A stretch of DNA of 64,000 nt from DASUPK01 sp963848955 (lineage in GTDB: Bacteria; Actinomycetota; Thermoleophilia; Solirubrobacterales; 70-9), in assembly GCA_963848955.1 (NCBI GenBank), contig CAWKFQ010000004.1:62001-126000 (forward strand), in the 5' to 3' direction. Made by a program: the position numbers and the translations under genes. Shown here one piece after another: positions 56,582 through 64,000 of the stretch. Within the stretch, counting starts at the first letter, position 1; every line of letters begins with the position of its first letter. The notes beneath the pieces are model-generated. The model did no database searches. It was not told the DNA's origin and saw only the letters and a list, made by a program, of their open reading frames with translations.

Positions 56582-58099
56582 TCAGGCCTGCTCGAGCGCC
56601 AGTTTCGGGAAGAGCGGGGCCAGTTCTCCGAGCGATTGACCGCCGCCACGGGACCCGAAATCGACCAGCGCGCGGTCCGGCTCACCGAGCGCATCGAGCA
56701 GTCGGCCGGTCGTCTCCGGCATGTAGGCGTGGAGCAGCAGGGTCGTCACTCGCAGCCCCTCCGCGAGCCCGTAGAGCACCGAGTCCAGCCGCTCCGCCGC
56801 GGCGTCCTCCTTCGCGAGCTCCCATGGCTTCGTCTCCTCGACGTACTGGTTCAGCCGGCGGACCAGCTTCCAGACCTCCTCCAGCGCCTGGGTGAGCTCG
56901 GCGTCGTCCAGGGCGGCCTTGACGCGGTCCGGCAAACCATCGAACTCGGAGGCGAGCGCTTCCTCGGCCTGGGCGTCTGGGACGGTCCCGTCGCGGTAGC
57001 GGCCGATCATCGACAGGACCCGGTTCGCGAGGTTCCCGTACTGGTCGGCGAGCTCGGTCTCGTAGCGCGACTCGAATCCGGCCGGGGAGATCTGGCCGTC
57101 CTGGCCGAACGAGACCTCGCGGAAGCAGTAGAAGCGCAGCGGGTCCGCGCCGAACTTGTCGATCACCTCGTCGGGATCGAGGACGTTGCCGAGAGACTTG
57201 GACATCTTGTGCCCCTCCAGGAGCAGGAAGCCGTGGATGAACATCCCCTCCGGCACCTCGATCTCCGCGGCCATCAGAAAGGCGGGCCAGTAGACGGCGT
57301 GGAACTTGAGGATGTCCTTGGCGAGGATGTGGAAGGGCGGCCAGAACTTCTCGGTCACGTCCTCGCCCACGCCGTAGCCGAGCGCCGTGTAGTAGTTGAG
57401 CAGCGCGTCGAACCAGACGTAGATCACCTGATCGGGGTCCCAGGGGACCGGGACCCCCCACTTCAGCGTCGGCCTGGAGAGCGAGACGTCCTGCAGGCCC
57501 TGCTTGATGAAGGCAAGCGCCTCGTTCTTGCGGAACTCCGGGATGACGAAGTCCGGCCGCTCCTCGTAGAGCGTCTCCAGGTCGCCCTGGAACTTCGAGA
57601 GCGCGAAGAACCAGTTCTTCTGGCTCTCGCGCGTGAGGGGGATCTTGTGGATCGGGCAGGTGTTGTCGGGGCCGAGCTCGGACTCGGTCTTGAAGTCGGC
57701 GCAGCGGGGGCAGTACCAGCCCTCGTACACGCCCTCGTAGACGTGGCCGTTGTCATAGACGCGCTGAACGATCTCCTGCACACGCTCCATGTGGCCCTCA
57801 TCCGTCGTGCGGATGAAGAAGTCGTTGGAGGCGTTGACCCTGGCCGCCATCGCCTTGAAGCGGGGCGCCAGCCGGTCGCCCAGCTCGCGCGGAGTGACGC
57901 CCTCGGCCTCGGCCTGCTGAGCCACCGGCTCGCCGTGCTCGTCGGTACCGGTGAGGAAGAAGACGTCCTCGCCACGCTGGCGGTGGTGCCGAGCGAGGAT
58001 GTCGGCGGCGATCGTCGAGTAGGCGTGCCCGAGATGGGGCTCGCCGTTGACGTAGAAGATCGGGGTGGTGACGTAGAAGCTCACGGGGCGCCTGAGCAT
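56582..58099 (-). CDS. metG: Methionyl-tRNA synthetase
   Basis: Class I synthetase charging tRNA-Met. 505 residues: FYVTTPIFYVNGEPHLGHAY (HIGH-like HLGH), FFLTGTDEHGEPVAQQAEAE, a zinc-knuckle region with CPRCADF and CPIHKIPL, WGVPVPWDPDQVIYVWFDAL, HGFLLLEGHKMSKSLGNVLD (KMSKS), FGADPLRFYCFREVSFGQDG, and a helical anticodon-binding domain (RLNQYVEETKPWELAKEDAA). No C-terminal tRNA-binding extension. It begins about 20 bp after the MlaE gene. Confidence 0.97.
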   Translation of the reverse strand: MLRRPVSFYVTTPIFYVNGEPHLGHAYSTIAADILARHHRQRGEDVFFLTGTDEHGEPVAQQAEAEGVTPRELGDRLAPRFKAMAARVNASNDFFIRTTDEGHMERVQEIVQRVYDNGHVYEGVYEGWYCPRCADFKTESELGPDNTCPIHKIPLTRESQKNWFFALSKFQGDLETLYEERPDFVIPEFRKNEALAFIKQGLQDVSLSRPTLKWGVPVPWDPDQVIYVWFDALLNYYTALGYGVGEDVTEKFWPPFHILAKDILKFHAVYWPAFLMAAEIEVPEGMFIHGFLLLEGHKMSKSLGNVLDPDEVIDKFGADPLRFYCFREVSFGQDGQISPAGFESRYETELADQYGNLANRVLSMIGRYRDGTVPDAQAEEALASEFDGLPDRVKAALDDAELTQALEEVWKLVRRLNQYVEETKPWELAKEDAAAERLDSVLYGLAEGLRVTTLLLHAYMPETTGRLLDALGEPDRALVDFGSRGGGQSLGELAPLFPKLALEQA

Positions 58100-58119
58100 A
58101 GAGGCGCCCGGATATGGCT

Positions 58120-58926
58120 CTACTTGATCACCTGGAGCTCGGGGTGCGTCGCGAGCAGGGTTTGCGTGAAGACATAGTTGAACGCGAAGAAGCCCATGAA
58201 CGACACGACGACCGCTTCGTTCACGGCTCGTCCCACGCCCTCCGCGCCCCCGGACGCAGTCATCCCCTTGTAACAGCAGACGATCGCGATGATCGCCCCG
58301 AACATGGTCGTCTTGAGGACGGAGCCCCAGAGGTCGGTGACCGAGGCGTTGTTGAAGAGGGTCGCGAAGAAACCTCCCAGCGGCTCGCTGTAGAGCAGCT
58401 CCGCGCCAATCCCGCCGACGATGCCGAAGATGACCGCGTAGATGTCCATCAGGCCGGTGATCAGCATCAGGGCCAGGAACCGGGGTACGACTAGGTTCTT
58501 GATCGGGTCGACGCCGAGGACCTGAAGCGCGTCGAGCTCCTCGCGGATCTTTCGGGCGCCCAGGTCCGCGGTGATCGCCGTGCCGGCCACGCCGGCGACC
58601 ACCACACCCGTGACAAAGGGCGCGAACTCGCGGATCGAAGCGAGCACGAAGAAGCCGCCGAGCCGGTCGAGCGCGCCGAACAGAGAGAGGAAGTTCGCTG
58701 CCTGGAGCCCCGGTGCCCCGAAGCCGAAGGCCAGGGTCGAGATCATCATCGGGAACCAGCAGAGCTGGAGGGCGAAGAGGAACTGCCCGATGAACTCGCC
58801 GCCGTAAGGAAAGGGCGGCCGCGCTGCCGAGACGACCGTCTTCGCGGTCAGGATCATCATGTCCCCCACCTGCTCGAAGAGGGACTTGGCGGGAAGGAAC
58901 GCCCTATCGGCGATTCCTCGGACCAT
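58120..58926 (-). CDS. MlaE/YrbE-family ABC transporter permease
   Basis: Membrane component of Mce/Mla-type lipid transporters. 268 residues with five or six helices: ALQLCWFPMMISTLAFGFGA, FAPFVTGVVVAGVAGTAITA, DLGARKIREELDALQVLGVD (the EExDAL signature loop), FLALMLITGLMDIYAVIFGI and GTVxxxIxxYxG-like FGAIIAIVCCYKGMTASGGA. No second permease, Mce protein or ATPase gene is adjacent, although YrbE genes usually come in pairs with mce genes. Lipid or sterol substrate inferred from the family only. Confidence 0.92.
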   Translation of the reverse strand: MVRGIADRAFLPAKSLFEQVGDMMILTAKTVVSAARPPFPYGGEFIGQFLFALQLCWFPMMISTLAFGFGAPGLQAANFLSLFGALDRLGGFFVLASIREFAPFVTGVVVAGVAGTAITADLGARKIREELDALQVLGVDPIKNLVVPRFLALMLITGLMDIYAVIFGIVGGIGAELLYSEPLGGFFATLFNNASVTDLWGSVLKTTMFGAIIAIVCCYKGMTASGGAEGVGRAVNEAVVVSFMGFFAFNYVFTQTLLATHPELQVIK

Positions 58927-59739
58927 CTACGGGCACCCAGAGGAAATCTTGACCCGCCACCAGTCCGTCAGCGCCCCGACCGGGCCCCACTTTGGACGGA
59001 CCGCGACCCCACCGCACCCCGGCTCGCCAAGGTCCTCGTTCGACACCGATTCCCACCGGTGCGCGGAGGGATCGGCAAGAGCCTCCTCTCGCCACCTCCG
59101 CGCCGCCACCTGACGCTCGCCGGCCTCTTCGGCTGCGGCCTGAGCCCGTTTGAGTTGGCCGAGGAGGTCGTCCCGGACCGCCTCGAGCTCATCGAGCGTG
59201 GCGATACGGGGAACAGCGTGCTCTCGAGTCGGACCTTCTGCCGGTCTTGACTCGGGATATGCAGCAAGCTGGGCTTCGAGCCGGGCGATCTGCCCGCGAA
59301 GCGCGTCCCGAGCGAAGCGTTCCTCCTCGTCCGTGCGAGGAGCGGTCGCGACGCCCTCTTCGAGCCCTGCCGCGGAGCTGCCCGCGTACAGCGCTCTGGC
59401 CAGCTCCCGCGGCTCGATTCCCAGAGCGGCCGCCTCTGCGGCGACCCGTGCCGCGAGTTCTTCCAGCGCCGGAGAAACCGGAGCGTTCGCGCTGACAAAG
59501 GTGCCGAGCCCCTGCCGCGAGACGACGAGTCCGTCGTCCTCGAGCCGCCGATAGATGGCGCGAGCAGTGTTGACGTTGACCCCGGCACCCGCGGCGAAAT
59601 CGCGTATGCCCGGGAGCCGGTGATTTGCGGGCAGGTGCCCGCTACTGATCAAAGCCTGCAGCCGCCAGAAGAGGTTCGCCCCGACCGGGAGGTCATCTCC
59701 GCGAACCAATTCCGGCCCTGACGCAGGCTGCTGTGCCAT
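58927..59739 (-). CDS. GntR-family transcriptional regulator
   Basis: 270 residues. The N-terminal winged HTH reads LFWRLQALISSGHLPANHRL, PGIRDFAAGAGVNVNTARAI and YRRLEDDGLVVSRQGLGTFV, the YtrA/HutC-like operator-binding pattern. The rest (residues 95-235) is an Ala/Glu/Arg-rich helical region with coiled-coil potential rather than a typical UTRA effector domain. Stop adjacent to the MlaE start (58926/58927), so it may control the mlaE-metG transcript. Effector unknown. Confidence 0.87.
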   Translation of the reverse strand: MAQQPASGPELVRGDDLPVGANLFWRLQALISSGHLPANHRLPGIRDFAAGAGVNVNTARAIYRRLEDDGLVVSRQGLGTFVSANAPVSPALEELAARVAAEAAALGIEPRELARALYAGSSAAGLEEGVATAPRTDEEERFARDALRGQIARLEAQLAAYPESRPAEGPTREHAVPRIATLDELEAVRDDLLGQLKRAQAAAEEAGERQVAARRWREEALADPSAHRWESVSNEDLGEPGCGGVAVRPKWGPVGALTDWWRVKISSGCP

Positions 59740-59787
59740 TGAACTAGCACACTATTACACCCGCCCCGGATTGGCAATTCGGTACGC

Positions 59788-60056
59788 CTAGAGCAGCTTT
59801 TCCTGCGCCCTCGAGCCGCTCTTGCGGCGGCGCCGCGGGATGCCCGCCGCCTCGGTCAGCGCCTCCTCGACGTCGCGAGGATCGCCCGCTCGGAGCGTGA
59901 AGCGACGATCGGCTCGGCCATGTCGTCGACGTGGACATAGGTCCGGCGGCCCTCGCCGCGGTCCTTCGGATCCAGGGGAACGAGGGCATAGATGCGATCC
60001 GCCCGGGCGAACTTCCCGTAGCCCAGCGAAACCATGCGTGGATCGCGCTTGGCCAT
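59788..60056 (-). CDS. RemA-like regulator (DUF370 family), one frameshift
   Basis: A small protein of about 89 residues: MAKRDPRMVSLGYGKFARAD, RIYALVPLDPKDRGEGRRTY, VHVDDMAEPIVASRSERAIL, then after a one-base frame change near 59878 DVEEALTEAAGIPRRRRK. The short glycine-rich start, FARADRIYAL and the SRSERAIL end match DUF370/RemA proteins, DNA-binding oligomers that control matrix and nucleotide-pool genes in Firmicutes. The start at ATG 60054-60056 is preceded by AAGGAG. In many genomes the family gene is near gmk and rpoZ; here it is isolated. Confidence 0.7.
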
Positions 60057-60090
60057 CTCGCTCCTTGAAGGTACCCGTTGACTCTCGCTA

Positions 60091-60132
60091 GTGGGGCGCT
60101 TTTGTCGGCACATAGCCGATTAAGGCGCCCCG
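60091..60132. repeat. Hairpin repeat element, copy 3
   Basis: GTGGGGCGCTTTT (from 60091) pairs with AAGGCGCCCCGC (60122-60133 region, two G-U type positions), and the inner arms TCGGC / GCCGA pair around ACATA. Homologous to the copies at 1408 and 8331. It lies between the divergent remA-like and beta-propeller genes, 35 bp upstream of the former. Confidence 0.7.
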
Positions 60133-60193
60133 CTCCGCGCTCTTCACGCGGGAGTTAGGGGTTTCCTCTTCAATCCCGCTTCGCTCACCCGCC

Positions 60194-61480
60194 ATGGCGA
60201 ACCTCTTCGCAACTCTCTGGAGCAAGTACCGCGCCGCCACGATCGCAGCCGTCGTCGGCCTGGTGGCCGTCGTCGGCGTGGGCGGTGCCCTGCTCCTGGG
60301 GAGCGACAGCGGCTCCTCAGAGGAGACGACGACCGCGACGACCACGACCGCCGCGGCGCCGGCGGGTCCGCCGCTCACCCCCTGGCCCACCTACGGCTTC
60401 GACAACGCCCGGACGCGGTACCTGCCGACCAAGGCGGTGAAGCCCCCCTACAAGGTCGCCTGGTCCTACGACGCGCGGCACCTCATGGAGTACTCGCCGA
60501 TCGTCGCCGAGGGCGTCGTCTACGGCATCGACAACAACGGCGAAGCGTTCGCGCTCAAGGCCGACAGCGGGAAGCAGATCTGGCGCCGTGACGTGGCGAC
60601 GCTGAACGCCTCGGCACCCGCCTACAGCGACGGCAAGCTCTACATCTCGAACCTCGAGCCAGGCCAGGTCCAGGCCCTCAACGCGGAGAACGGGAAGGTC
60701 GCCTGGAAGAACTCACTCCCGGGCCGCACGGAGTCGTCGCCCCTCGTCGTCGGCAACACCGTGATCGCGGGATGTGAGTGCGGATCCGTGTACGCCTTCG
60801 ATAGGCGGACGGGCAAGCAGTTGTGGAGCACGTCCGTCGGCGGGGCGGTCAAGGCCTCCCCCGCGTTCGACAAGGGCACCGTCTTCGTAGGGAGCTACGG
60901 CGGGCAGATGACCGCGCTGCGTGCCTCAAACGGCGCGGTGCGCTGGACGGCGTCGGCCGGCGGGCCCATCTACGGCACCGCCGCGGTGGCCTTCGGCCAC
61001 GTCTACGCGGGCACGCTGACCGGAGGCATGAACGCCTTCGACGAGCAGACCGGCAGCCAGTCCTGGTCCACCTCGACGGGGGGCTACGTCTACAGCGCGG
61101 CGACGGCCGCGAAGGCGCCCGGGACTCCGCCGAGCGTCTACTTCGGCTCCTACTCCGGCACCGTCTACGCGCTCAACGCCCTGACCGGCAGCGTGCGCTG
61201 GACACAGCCCGCCCAGGGACCGGTCTCGGGGGCGGGCAGCGTGGTCGGCGACATCTTCTATGTCGGCGACCTGAAGACGACGCAGACGTTCGGCTTCCGC
61301 GCGTCCGACGGCAAGCTGGTCTTCGCCTCCAACGACGGCGCCTACAACCCGGTGATCTCGGACGGCCGCCTGCTCTACATGACCGGCTACCGCGTGATCT
61401 ACGCGCTCAAGCCGGGCAGGGGGAAGTCGGAGAACGGCTTCGTCGTGCGCGGTAAGAAGAAGGCGAAGGTCGCCGCCTAG
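60194..61480 (+). CDS. Membrane-anchored PQQ-like beta-propeller protein
   Basis: 428 residues. One N-terminal anchor (IAAVVGLVAVVGVGGALLLG), a Ser/Thr/Glu linker (SSEETTTATTTTAAAPAG), then seven or so repeated blades with the WxxDxxTGxxxW pattern: GEAFALKADSGKQIWRRDVA, GQVQALNAENGKVAWKNSLP, GSVYAFDRRTGKQLWSTSVG, GQMTALRASNGAVRWTASAG, GGMNAFDEQTGSQSWSTSTG and GTVYALNALTGSVRWTQPAQ. These are quinoprotein/BamB-type propeller repeats used for protein interaction or scaffolding. No quinone-binding dehydrogenase signature is seen. C-terminus Lys-rich. The intact frame makes the annotation firm; the partner is unknown. Confidence 0.9.
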   Translation: MANLFATLWSKYRAATIAAVVGLVAVVGVGGALLLGSDSGSSEETTTATTTTAAAPAGPPLTPWPTYGFDNARTRYLPTKAVKPPYKVAWSYDARHLMEYSPIVAEGVVYGIDNNGEAFALKADSGKQIWRRDVATLNASAPAYSDGKLYISNLEPGQVQALNAENGKVAWKNSLPGRTESSPLVVGNTVIAGCECGSVYAFDRRTGKQLWSTSVGGAVKASPAFDKGTVFVGSYGGQMTALRASNGAVRWTASAGGPIYGTAAVAFGHVYAGTLTGGMNAFDEQTGSQSWSTSTGGYVYSAATAAKAPGTPPSVYFGSYSGTVYALNALTGSVRWTQPAQGPVSGAGSVVGDIFYVGDLKTTQTFGFRASDGKLVFASNDGAYNPVISDGRLLYMTGYRVIYALKPGRGKSENGFVVRGKKKAKVAA

Positions 61481-61532
61481 TCCTCAAGGGATAGCGTGAG
61501 CCGAGTCGTCAACGACTTGGAGGGGAGCACCG

Positions 61533-62447
61533 ATGCCCGAACGCGACGGATACATCCCCGGCGTCCCCTGCTGGGTCGATGCGAGTGAACCCGACCCGGA
61601 GGCGGCGCTCGGCTTCTACGGCGGTCTCTTCGGCTGGGAGTTCGAGGACGTGAACCCACCGAGCTCGGATGGCAAGTACTTCGTCGCGCGGCACCGGGCA
61701 ACCAGCTCGTCCATCTTCGATACGTCGGGTGAGGTGCGCGGGGGCGACGTAGCCGGCGTCCGGTCGATTCCCGAGGCAGCACCACCGATGGCGATGTGGA
61801 ACACGTACTTCTGGGTCGAGAGCGCCGACGAGAGCGCCTCCAGGGTCCGCGATGCCGGCGGAGCCGTCCTGATGGAGCCCTTCGACTCGATGGACGCCTG
61901 CCGCATGGCCGTCTTCACCGACCCCGAGGGAGCGGCCTTCGGCGTCTGGGAGGCGAGGGAACACAAGGGCGCGCGGCTGGTCAATGACCCGGGCGCACTG
62001 GTGTTCAACGGTCTCAACACCCGTGACGTCGAAGGGGCGAGGTCGTTCTACGGATCGGTGTTCGGATGGCAGACGGGCAGCATTGGCGGCGGGGGTGAGG
62101 GGTGGACGCTGCCGGGCTACGGCGATTGGCTCGAGCGCAAGCACCACCCGGATCTCCGCAAGCAGATGGCGGAGGCGGGGGCCCCAGAGGGGTTCGAGGA
62201 CGTCGTCGGGGCCATCATTCCGATCGGGGACGACCAGCCGGACACCCCGGCACATTGGGGCGTGACCTTCGCCGTCGACGACGCCGACGCCACCGCCGCG
62301 AAGGCCTCCGAGCTGGGCGGAACGGTGATCGTCCCGCCGTTCGACGCCCCCTGGTCCACGGCCACTTACACCATCCGGGTATGCGTCCTCGGTGATCCAC
62401 AGGGCGCGACGTTCAGCGCGAGCAAGTTCCTGCCGAAGAATCCGTAG
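61533..62447 (+). CDS. Two-domain VOC-family protein
   Basis: 304 residues with two tandem VOC modules, as in glyoxalase-fold bleomycin-resistance relatives of actinobacteria (27-kDa antigen-like family). Module 1: GVPCWVDASEPDPEAALGFY, MWNTYFWVESADESASRVRD, AVFTDPEGAAFGVWEAREHK. Module 2: LNTRDVEGARSFYGSVFGWQ, HWGVTFAVDDADATAAKASE, VCVLGDPQGATFSASKF. Function uncertain; the family includes lyases and ligand-binding proteins. Confidence 0.88.
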   Translation: MPERDGYIPGVPCWVDASEPDPEAALGFYGGLFGWEFEDVNPPSSDGKYFVARHRATSSSIFDTSGEVRGGDVAGVRSIPEAAPPMAMWNTYFWVESADESASRVRDAGGAVLMEPFDSMDACRMAVFTDPEGAAFGVWEAREHKGARLVNDPGALVFNGLNTRDVEGARSFYGSVFGWQTGSIGGGGEGWTLPGYGDWLERKHHPDLRKQMAEAGAPEGFEDVVGAIIPIGDDQPDTPAHWGVTFAVDDADATAAKASELGGTVIVPPFDAPWSTATYTIRVCVLGDPQGATFSASKFLPKNP

Positions 62448-62474
62448 CGGACGCTGCAGTCGGGCCCGGACCGG

Positions 62475-63299
62475 CTATTTCCGCGGGTCGCGCCCCGTGA
62501 TCCCGCGGTAGAGGTCGTTCGCGGGCACCCCGGTGAGCGCGGACACGACGCTGGCCGCCGCCCGAGGCCGCGCCCCGGCGCGGATCAGCCCACGCAGGGC
62601 ATCTGTGGCAAAGCCGATGTCGGCCGTCCCCCGCTCGGCGGCCGGCCCGATCACGACGACGATCTCGCCGCGCGCCTCCTCCCGGAAGCGGCGGGAGAGC
62701 TCGCCGAGCGTGCCGCGCGCGATCTCCTCGTGGAGCTTGGTGAGCTCGCGGCAGACGGCCGCGGGCCGGTCCGGCGCCAGCTGGGCCAGTGCGCTCAGCG
62801 ACTCCGGCAGGCGCCGCGGCGACTCGAACGCGATCAGAGTCTCGGTGGCCTGCAGGACGCGCTCGAGCTCGCCGGTGCGCCTGGGCAGGAAACCCTGGAA
62901 GCGGAAGCGGTGCGTCGGCAGGCCCGAGGCGACCAGCGCGGTGAGGATCGAGGAGGGGCCCGGGAGCACCTCCAGGTCGAGGTCCCGGTCGATGCAGGCG
63001 CGGATCAGCCGGTAGCCCGGGTCGGAGATCGCCGGCATGCCCGCGTCGGAGACCAGCGCGACGCTGTCCCCGCGCTCGATTCGCTGCGCGAGCTCCCTGG
63101 CGCGATCGGCCTCGTTTCCCTCGTGGTAGGAGACGAGCCGGCGCTGCGCCTCGATCTCGAGGCGCTCGAGGAGCAGCCCGGTGCGCCGGGTGTCCTCGCA
63201 GGCGATCACGTCGGCCTCATGGAGCGCCCGGCGGACCCGCAGGGTGATGTCCTCGAGATTCCCGATCGGCGTCGGGCAGACGACCAGCTTGCCGGGCAC
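62475..63299 (-). CDS. rsmI: 16S rRNA (cytidine1402-2'-O)-methyltransferase RsmI
   Basis: Modifies C1402 in the decoding centre with SAM. 274 residues: LVVCPTPIGNLEDITLRVRR, VIACEDTRRTGLLLERL, VSYHEGNEADRA, ALVSDAGMPAISDPGYRLIR, VLPGPSSILTALVASGLPTH, FQGFLPRRTGELERVLQATE, ESPRRLPESLSALAQLAPDR and CRELTKLHEEIARGTLGEL. All tetrapyrrole-methylase-fold motifs are present. In mycobacteria it also lies near metS, completing the shared neighbourhood. The ROK kinase gene upstream ends 3 bp before its start, suggesting cotranscription. Confidence 0.95.
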   Translation of the reverse strand: MPGKLVVCPTPIGNLEDITLRVRRALHEADVIACEDTRRTGLLLERLEIEAQRRLVSYHEGNEADRARELAQRIERGDSVALVSDAGMPAISDPGYRLIRACIDRDLDLEVLPGPSSILTALVASGLPTHRFRFQGFLPRRTGELERVLQATETLIAFESPRRLPESLSALAQLAPDRPAAVCRELTKLHEEIARGTLGELSRRFREEARGEIVVVIGPAAERGTADIGFATDALRGLIRAGARPRAAASVVSALTGVPANDLYRGITGRDPRK

Positions 63300-63302
63300 T
63301 GT

Positions 63303-64000
63303 TCAGGTCTCCCTGTCGAGCTCGATCAGGGCCATGGCCGCCGCGCCGATCATCCCCGCGTCCGGCCCGAGCTCTGCCAGCTTCACCGGCCTCTCGTTCT
63401 GCGGCGGGAGAGCACGGGAACGGAGCTCCTCGCGCGCGGGATCGAGCAGCAGGTCGCCCACCACCGAGACCCCGCCACCGATCACGAACACGTCGGGGTC
63501 GAAGATGTTGGCGAGGCTGCTCAGGGCGACTCCGATGTGGCGGCCGGCCTGGGCCACCACCTCCCGCGCCGGCCCGTCCCCGGCGAGCGCGAGCTCGGTG
63601 ACCGTCCGCCCCGCGATCGGGCCCTCGGCGAGCGCCTTCCCGAGAGCCGAGTCCGGGTCGCGCTCCGCGGCCTCCCTGCCCGCCTTCGCGATCGCGGTCC
63701 CTGAGGCGAGCGCCTCCACGCAGCCGTGGTTCGGGCAGTTGCCCTGGCAGGGAGGGCCGTTCTCCTCGATCACGATGTGCCCGAGCTCGGCGGCGGCGCC
63801 GGTCGAGCCGCGGTAGACCTCGCCTCCCAGGACGAGCCCGCCGCCGATTCCAGTGCCGATGGTGAGCATCACCACGTCCCGGGCCCCTCGCCCGGCGCCG
63901 TAGAGGAACTCGGCGAGGGCGGCGACGTTTGCGTCGTTGTCGACGAACACGGGCAGCCCGACCCGCTCCTGCATCAGATCCCGGATCGGGACGTCGGTGA
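63303..64000 (-). CDS. ROK-family sugar kinase (glucokinase-like), N-terminus outside the window
   Basis: The C-terminal 230 residues are present; the first part runs off the right edge. Visible: GLPVFVDNDANVAALAEFLY, VVMLTIGTGIGGGLVLGGEV, AAAELGHIVIEENGPPCQGN with the catalytic-loop His, CPNHGCVEALASGTAIA (ROK zinc/cysteine motif, here with His in place of one Gly), DPDVFVIGGGVSVVGDLLLD. The pattern is that of glucokinase/ROK kinases that phosphorylate glucose, N-acetyl-mannosamine or similar sugars. No HTH can be judged because the N-terminus is missing. Confidence 0.9.
   Translation of the reverse strand, partial: TDVPIRDLMQERVGLPVFVDNDANVAALAEFLYGAGRGARDVVMLTIGTGIGGGLVLGGEVYRGSTGAAAELGHIVIEENGPPCQGNCPNHGCVEALASGTAIAKAGREAAERDPDSALGKALAEGPIAGRTVTELALAGDGPAREVVAQAGRHIGVALSSLANIFDPDVFVIGGGVSVVGDLLLDPAREELRSRALPPQNERPVKLAELGPDAGMIGAAAMALIELDRET

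Noticed and set aside
56345..58177. A 610-codon open frame antisense to metG
   Set aside because: Arg/Glu/Val-rich translation with no motifs; metG on the other strand has all class I synthetase motifs, so this is a high-GC shadow.

Overview
The window is high-GC actinobacterial chromosome, probably from the class Thermoleophilia (Solirubrobacterales/Gaiellales type). This is inferred from base composition, from the housekeeping gene order, and from the presence of csrA, a DhnA-type class I aldolase and a RemA-like (DUF370) protein. The housekeeping backbone is rsmI - mlaE/metG - tatD/rsmA/ispE - tRNA-Gln - glmU/prs - rplY/pth - mfd - PPIase - mazG - eno - ftsB. The same genes lie close together in mycobacteria and other actinobacteria, so most of the window is an ancestral core neighbourhood with accessory blocks inserted into it.

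Layout. 0-4 kb: partial carboxylate-amine ligase, fructose-bisphosphate aldolase, secreted thermonuclease, csrA and small conserved proteins. 4.1-13.1 kb: four tandem paralogues of a large GT-C-like polytopic membrane protein, each overlapping the next by 4 nt. 13.3-20.3 kb: ftsB, eno, mazG, SurA-like PPIase, mfd. 20.5-24.2 kb: VOC proteins, two of them near-identical copies that flank a divergent Mur ligase / glycosyltransferase pair; the glycosyltransferase is degraded and runs into a patch of about 49% GC. 24.2-34.4 kb: a compact minus-strand natural-product operon: dpgC-like dioxygenase, dimodular NRPS (A-T-C-A-T-T-TE), Sfp-type PPTase, JmjC/cupin-like oxygenase and methyltransferase. 34.5-37.6 kb: 2-oxoacid dehydrogenase E1alpha, E1beta and E2. 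37.5-43.6 kb: FkbM methyltransferase, enoyl-CoA hydratase, pth, rplY, ABC1 kinase, GDPD and a lipoprotein. 43.6-47.2 kb: prs, glmU, DUF4242, DJ-1-like protein, tRNA-Gln. 47.3-51.3 kb: SRPBCC, GH15 and PucR genes. 51.0-55.2 kb: five tightly coupled genes, tatD-rsmA-ispE-(DedA-PAP2)-small TM protein. 55-60 kb: secreted protease, exported protein, metG, mlaE, gntR, remA. 60-64 kb: beta-propeller protein, two-domain VOC protein, rsmI and a partial ROK kinase.

Many genes are broken by single or double indels while the protein family continues in another frame on both sides. Because this also hits genes expected to be essential (glmU, ispE, pth), I read most of it as indel error in the assembly, though real decay is possible in the 22.7-24.2 kb stretch. 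Coordinates of such genes span the whole reconstructed gene.

The most interesting items are the DpgC-NRPS operon with an almost identical tandem carrier-domain pair, the four-gene array of membrane paralogues, and a 42-43 bp hairpin element present three times, once inside a reading frame.
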